Positions 60,125 to 64,000 of a stretch of 64,000 nt of DNA are shown one piece after another. Location of the stretch: the NCBI GenBank assembly GCA_009602735.1, contig WELA01007099.1, forward strand, positions 61,808 through 125,807, read 5' to 3'. The notes under the pieces are model-generated. The model made no database searches and was not told the origin of the DNA. It worked only from the letters and a program-made list of their open reading frames with translations. The DNA is from Mesotaenium endlicherianum. Lineage: Eukaryota; Streptophyta; Zygnematophyceae; Zygnematales; Mesotaeniaceae. The position numbers were made by a program, and so were the translations under genes. Positions within the stretch are counted from its first letter, which is position 1; each line of letters starts with the position of its first letter.

Positions 60125-60382
60125 CTGTCATTTCAGTTGACACGGGAAGGTGACAGGCGGTCCTGTCTCCATTTAAGTTGGAGGGGAAAATATATGACAG
60201 TTAGTGAGCGAGAGCGATAAAAACACACTCATACGTTTATGTGTAGCGCATCGCAACTACGTCAACTTTTAGCAATCATCCTGTAAGGTAAACAGCAGCG
60301 AAGCCACTATACTAAATACTAACATACTTCCTGCAATCCCTATGACAAAGGTCCATATCCTACTAACTTGTGCCCTGGTTAC

Positions 60383-62068
60383 ATGTGCAGGATGGCGCCC
60401 ACCACACAAAAGGAGGACAGAAAGCGCAAGGCAGAAGAAGCCAGGAGGACAATGGAGCAATACCAGAAGGAGCTGGCGGCGACGTCCCTCACCAGGAGAG
60501 AACAAGATAGGGTCCGCAAGCAACAAGAGGCGGCAGACGAGGCACAGAGGAAGAAGGATCAGGACGCGGAAAACCTCAGGAAGGCTGAGGAGGAGAGACA
60601 GAAGAAACAGCAAGAAGAAGCGGCAGCGGCAGAAGAGGAGAAAAGAAAAAAGATTGAAGCGGACAGACAGAAGAGCTTGGCCACTTACAGGTATACTGTG
60701 GTGGGTGGCCAAAACTTCGATAACCTGAAGGAAGCATTGCTGGCAGCCCAGGAGATCAACAGGCTGGAACAGACAACACTGCTACAGAAGGAAGGAGCTA
60801 CAGCACTGGACAGGTACATCGAGACACACACCGGCGTGGTCCTTTACGAAGATTATGCTAAGATGGTGGGCTATACAGCAGAGCAGGCCCGGTATCTCGC
60901 AGATGATTCAGAGGACAAGCCGGTCCCCATACCGGGAATAGTGGGAGATCAGAGACTCATCCGGATGGTGAGCATGCGGCCCGATAGCTTTAAGGATACG
61001 GTATTCTACCTCACACTCCTGCCAGCTTACAATGAAGTTGAGAGAAGGAGCTGGGAGTACTTGGCCAGGGAAGCAGGACAGCAGATGTTCTCTCCCCACT
61101 GGTTCCCGTGTAAACTGAGGAAGGCTGAGCACGGACCCCAGTACTACCAGCAGCCAACAGACTGGAGGTGGATGACCGTCACAAATAAGAAGCAGGAGTG
61201 TGACCGAGCCCAACCGGATGACTTCCACTATGGCCTAGACGGCTATCTCATCCTACCACCTCACATTGCCCCTTGGGACCCCAGGCTGAATGGATGCCTG
61301 AGCAATATGAATGCAGAGACCAAGGAACATAGGAGGAGGGGAAGAGACTACTTCTCTAAGGGAAAGCATGCCTTTGTCAAATGGGCAAAGAATGCAGGCC
61401 GGATAGATATCAGTAGGCTGAAGGCCAAGCAACCTCCAGCGCGCCCTAAGAAAGGGAGGTCGGTAGACTACTCCATGTCTACTAGGGAGCAGGACGACTT
61501 AGTGGACGAGACCCCTACTCTCTCCGAGGAGGAGGATGAGGAGGATGAGGAAGGAGAACAAGGCAGAGGAGAAGCATCAGCAGCAGGTACTCAGGATACC
61601 CAGCGAGAGGCAGTGGCACTTCCTAAAGAACCACGATCAGGTGTGTGGAATGTGATCCCCGTTATGGCGACAACTGGACCCCGCGCTCGCTCCCCCAGCC
61701 CACCTGCCCAAGCAGGGGAAGAAGCTGATCTGACTGTACTGGGCAGCAGACACAGACAGAAATCCCCAGAGGACAGGGGTGCCAGAAGAGGGACACGCGG
61801 GTGGGCCAGAGGTATGCCAGCCTCCCCCTCCGCTCAGGGGCATGTACCTCTAGCCAATGTATTTCAGCATCCTACTGGAATGCCTGTCTATGTGGGAATC
61901 AACACCCAAATAGTTGAAGAGCAGGCCACCATCCTCCGTTCTCCTCGAGGGCCAACTTTAGAGCAAACAGGGTTCTTTAGAAGGCCAGCTGACAGACCTA
62001 GAGGGCTGTCCAGATCTAGGTCCAGATCTCCGTCCCCTGATCCTGAAGCCCCAGGAACCACCCCTTAA
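60383..62068 (+). CDS. ORF3 of the family A element, unknown function
   Basis: About 560 residues in the sense orientation, 260 bases after pol and 113 before the 3' LTR. ATGs at 60383 and 60392 are both possible; the frame is open slightly further up. The N-terminal 90 residues are highly charged and Glu/Arg/Gln/Lys-rich, probably a long coiled coil. A middle region of about 270 residues has conserved blocks (VPIPGIVGDQRLIRMVSM; YNEVERRSWEYLAREAG; QPTDWRWMTV; ILPPHIAPWDPRLNG; YFSKGKHAFVKWAKN). Then come KKGRSVDYS, an acidic SEEEDEEDEEGE stretch and a basic/Ser-Pro tail ending SRSRSRSPSPDPEAPGTTP. No signal peptide or membrane segment is seen, so it is not env-like by that test. I do not recognise the fold. 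A homologue exists in the broken copy (26910-28094). Confidence 0.85.
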   Translation: MCRMAPTTQKEDRKRKAEEARRTMEQYQKELAATSLTRREQDRVRKQQEAADEAQRKKDQDAENLRKAEEERQKKQQEEAAAAEEEKRKKIEADRQKSLATYRYTVVGGQNFDNLKEALLAAQEINRLEQTTLLQKEGATALDRYIETHTGVVLYEDYAKMVGYTAEQARYLADDSEDKPVPIPGIVGDQRLIRMVSMRPDSFKDTVFYLTLLPAYNEVERRSWEYLAREAGQQMFSPHWFPCKLRKAEHGPQYYQQPTDWRWMTVTNKKQECDRAQPDDFHYGLDGYLILPPHIAPWDPRLNGCLSNMNAETKEHRRRGRDYFSKGKHAFVKWAKNAGRIDISRLKAKQPPARPKKGRSVDYSMSTREQDDLVDETPTLSEEEDEEDEEGEQGRGEASAAGTQDTQREAVALPKEPRSGVWNVIPVMATTGPRARSPSPPAQAGEEADLTVLGSRHRQKSPEDRGARRGTRGWARGMPASPSAQGHVPLANVFQHPTGMPVYVGINTQIVEEQATILRSPRGPTLEQTGFFRRPADRPRGLSRSRSRSPSPDPEAPGTTP

Positions 62069-62168
62069 GGTGACAGGCTGAAAAGATAGTCAGTAAGGGA
62101 GGCTGGTCAGGGTCAGTTTCTTTATTTAAAGCTTTTGCAGTTTAATGTTGTCGAGGCGACAACAAGTT

Positions 62169-62181
62169 AAGTTGGAGGGAT
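62169..62181 (+). other. Polypurine tract of the family A element
   Basis: AAGTTGGAGGGAT directly before the 3' LTR; the same tract occurs at 26740-26755 (minus strand) in the broken copy. Confidence 0.75.
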
Positions 62182-62900
62182 TGTAATGAATCAGTATATT
62201 AGTGGATATAATATTCATTTAAATATAATAGTTAATTAAGTTCAGCCTGCTGAACTTTAGTTAATAATCAGTCTGCTGGACTTTACATAATTATCAGTTT
62301 AATGACTCGGCCGAAAGCAGCAGGCTGAAGTCAACTTAAGTCAGCTTGCTGACACATTCTTTGACAGCCAGCTGACTTCCGTGCTCGGTAGCAGCGAACT
62401 GCCTTGATATGCATCTAAGTGCGATATGCTAGATGAATGGCCAGATGACATCCCTATGATGGATGGCTATTCGGGATGATGGGAGATGGCGGTGGATTTG
62501 GTTAACCGAGGTCCTACCAACGTGGTTAACTCCCGGGTAGGCGGTGCCATCGCACTGACCGTTGAACAGTAAACTCATTCCATGTACATATGCTAGGCAT
62601 TGCTCTCGAGTTCGGCATTCGGAAACGAGGCCAACTCTCTTGTACAGCTTACTGAGAGAGATCTGAATCCAAGGCGAGAAGCCATTGATACGCACTGTCT
62701 TCTAACCTTGCTTATGTATGAGTTTACTGATTTGCATTACCGATGCTAGTTTACTCGCGTTTGACTTACGAGTATTATTCCCTGCTAGTGTATTGTCCTT
62801 TGCCGTTTAACGAGTTAACGGAAATACCATAAAGATTACTTGCTGATATAAAGATCTTTATTAATTGTTAATCGCCGATTTGGTAAGTCGATTCATTTCA
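62182..62900 (+). repeat. 3' LTR of the whole family A element
   Basis: 719 bp; TG...CA ends; followed by GGCCT. Confidence 0.95.
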
Positions 62901-63192
62901 GGCCTTCTCTACCCTGGTCACCTGCCATGGAATGAAAGGGATCGATATGAGTCCACTGGAGAGGCGGCTCGTGGACGACTGCTGGTTGAGGGGGCATCGG
63001 GTGCTCCTCCTCAGATGGGTTAGTGATAATGTTGAGAACTGAGTCTGGGTCGTCTCCACTAAGTCCTTTGTGGTAAGGTTGATAATTGAGCCCACTACGG
63101 GTAGGCATACACTGAAGATTCTAATTGCTTGCAATCAAAGGGAGACTTTTTAGAAGTAAGGATTGTGTACTCTCTAGAGTGAGCACCTCAAG

Positions 63193-63331
63193 TGTAGCGA
63201 TACAAACGAAAAGGTAACTCGAGGTACTTAGATCGCGCGCTAATTGTACTTATACAATTCAAACCGACACTTTCGGTCGCATCTGCGACGTGTCGCACGC
63301 ACCGCATCCGGCAACGCGACGGATCGTTACA
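63193..63331 (-). repeat. 3' LTR of the TRIM
   Basis: 139 bp, TGTAGCGATAC...GATCGTTACA on the plus strand. Confidence 0.92.
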
Positions 63332-63472
63332 CTCCTCCCACCTACAAGTGTGCATGTCTCGGGCACTTAGGCCCCGGCGACGCGAGGGACGTTGTTTCGG
63401 GATAGTATCCTTTCTTCGCACAATCCAAAGATCGCCGTACGGTCTTACCATCGTCGAGTTTGGCACCCCACA

Positions 63473-63483
63473 GGATTTGAACC
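63473..63483 (-). promoter_or_regulatory. tRNA B-box-like motif in the TRIM core
   Basis: GGTTCAAATCC on the minus strand fits the RNA polymerase III B-box consensus GGTTCRANYCC. It is followed within 13 bases by GGTGCCA, resembling a tRNA 3' end. The T-stem pairing is only partial, so this may be a decayed tRNA-derived segment or chance. Confidence 0.4.
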
Positions 63484-63528
63484 CTCGTCTCCTGGACAGG
63501 GTTGCGTACGTTCGCGCTCCGATACCAA

Positions 63529-63667
63529 TGTAGAGATACGAACAAAAAGGTAACTCAAGGTATTTGGATCGCGCGCCTATTTTACTTATACAATTCAAAC
63601 CGACACTGCCGGTCGCATCCCCGACGTGTCGCACGCGCCGCATCCGGCCACGCGGCGGATAGTTACA
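63529..63667 (-). repeat. 5' LTR of the TRIM
   Basis: 139 bp, TGTAGAGATACG...GATAGTTACA on the plus strand. Confidence 0.92.
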
Positions 63668-64000
63668 TCAAGACTGTACTTCGATAGGAAGACTATTAAT
63701 GAAGTCTGGCCCAAAAGATCACTGGAAGCACATCATGATCTTCAAGAGTAGTCCTTTGGCAGGAATTTAAGCTGTGACTTTGCTCACCAATTGTGAATTT
63801 CTTGAAGAGACTAGATGCCAAGAGGGTTTGCCCTTCACAAGAGAGAGATTAAGTGGTCCTGAAAACACAAGAGGTAAAAGTGTAAGCTATACTGGTAACT
63901 TTGTTACTTATAACTTGCAAAATCGACTTTTAAAAAAAGTCCCTTTAAGGGCATCCATTGATATATACTCCCTGCAAAACCGGCGCTGAAGGCGGCAGAT

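Larger units (their letters stand above)
54082..62900 (+). mobile_element. Apparently whole family A chromovirus with a third ORF
   Basis: 8.8 kb. LTRs at 54082-54826 and 62182-62900 start TGTAATGAATC and end GATTCATTTCA, flanked by a perfect GGCCT duplication (54077-54081; 62901-62905). Primer site TGGTATCGGAGC at 54828-54839. Open reading frames: gag 54861-56339, pol 56408-60124 with a C-terminal chromodomain, and ORF3 60383-62068. A polypurine tract AGTTGGAGGGAT precedes the right LTR. The two LTRs are nearly the same, differing mainly in the number of short AT-rich/TCTGCTG units near the start. By eye it has no breaks and looks like a recent insertion into gypsy E gag. Confidence 0.96.
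63193..63667 (-). mobile_element. TRIM (terminal-repeat retrotransposon in miniature), 475 bp
   Basis: Two 139-bp direct repeats (63193-63331, 63529-63667) with TG...CA ends enclose a 197-bp core and are flanked by TCAAG on both sides (63188-63192; 63668-63672). On the minus strand the core begins with primer site TGGTATCGGAGC (63516-63527) and ends with a polypurine tract GGTGGGAGGAG (63332-63342). It has no coding capacity, as is usual for TRIMs, which rely on enzymes from other elements. The core carries a tRNA B-box-like GGTTCAAATCC (63473-63483) followed by GGGGTGCCA. The two LTRs differ at a minority of positions. It sits in the LTR of gypsy E. Confidence 0.92.
49786..64000 (-). mobile_element. 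Ty3/gypsy fossil E with a PHD-finger-like segment (interrupted)
   Basis: Minus-strand element running off the window. From right to left: LTR (63166 to beyond 64000); gag start MPTRSGLNYQPYHKG at 63108; the rest of gag at about 54076-53540 (FWDILREEFRADNEGKVYEL); a CCHC knuckle CWSCGKTGHSRRD near 53160; RT/RNase H near 52304-51600 (YYEHFVPNLSALASPLKNL; FTLVSDHQPLKWLL); integrase at 51500-50400 (CAICERGTPELRC; YFLLYGRDPFLP); and a PHD-finger-like segment near 50036-50163. No chromodomain seen. It is interrupted by the family A element 54082-62900, a TRIM in its LTR and a TRIM solo LTR in gag. Broken in many places; older than all of its inserts. Confidence 0.85.
63166..64000 (-). repeat. LTR of gypsy E, interrupted by a TRIM and cut by the window end
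   Basis: The inner edge is TGTACTCTCTAGAG (plus strand). Sequence on both sides of the TRIM matches 48590-48974 in reverse complement up to the window end. The outer end is not seen. Confidence 0.65.

Noticed and set aside
60269-60712. 147-residue minus-strand ORF with apparent membrane segments
   Set aside because: Antisense of the Lys/Glu/Arg-rich start of ORF3, which automatically yields Leu/Phe/Ser-rich translations.

Overview
The window looks like nuclear DNA of a green-lineage eukaryote, most likely a streptophyte alga or an early land plant. The reasons are a plastid-type Hsp70, a plant-style (clade E-like) PP2C phosphatase, many spliceosomal introns, chromodomain Ty3/gypsy elements, and initiator-Met tRNA primer sites. 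Assignment to a lineage is inference. Coding exons are GC-rich while spacers are much less so. Several assembly scars (N runs, a poly-C run, CT/GA microsatellites) lie inside introns or repeats.

Layout: (1) 27-3037, + strand, the last seven exons of a plastid stromal Hsp70. (2) 3038-about 8200, spacer with two clusters of a degenerate GCGTACCCC/CGTCCC repeat. (3) about 8200-14042, + strand, a PP2C phosphatase with a long inserted loop and a C-terminal extension; its 5' end is unclear. (4) 16553-18942, - strand, a complete six-exon gene for a secreted PstS-like phosphate-binding protein, a bacterial-type fold in an intron-bearing eukaryotic gene. (5) 19802-22446, a coding-free LTR element (LARD-like). 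(6) 22.4-64 kb, deeply nested LTR retrotransposons.

Nested block: a Ty1/copia fossil (22.9-25.6 and 34.7-35.1 kb) is split by a broken family A gypsy element (25.6-34.7 kb, -). A gypsy fossil D (38.3-40.2 and 46.3-47.7 kb, +) is split by a family A solo LTR and by a nearly whole chromovirus C (40156-46284, TSD ACTTA). A gypsy fossil E (49.8-64 kb, -), with a PHD-finger-like segment after its integrase, is split by an apparently whole family A chromovirus (54082-62900, TSD GGCCT). E also holds a 475-bp TRIM (63193-63667, TSD TCAAG) and a solo LTR of the same TRIM.

The most novel item is family A. Besides gag and pol (with chromodomain) it carries a third sense ORF of about 560 codons that I do not recognise. 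It is present in both family A copies, yet by eye it is far more diverged between them than the neighbouring pol. The PstS-like gene, the TRIM with a tRNA B-box-like core, the PHD-like module in E and a GC-AG intron in Hsp70 are the other points of interest. The host genes form no operon or evident common pathway.
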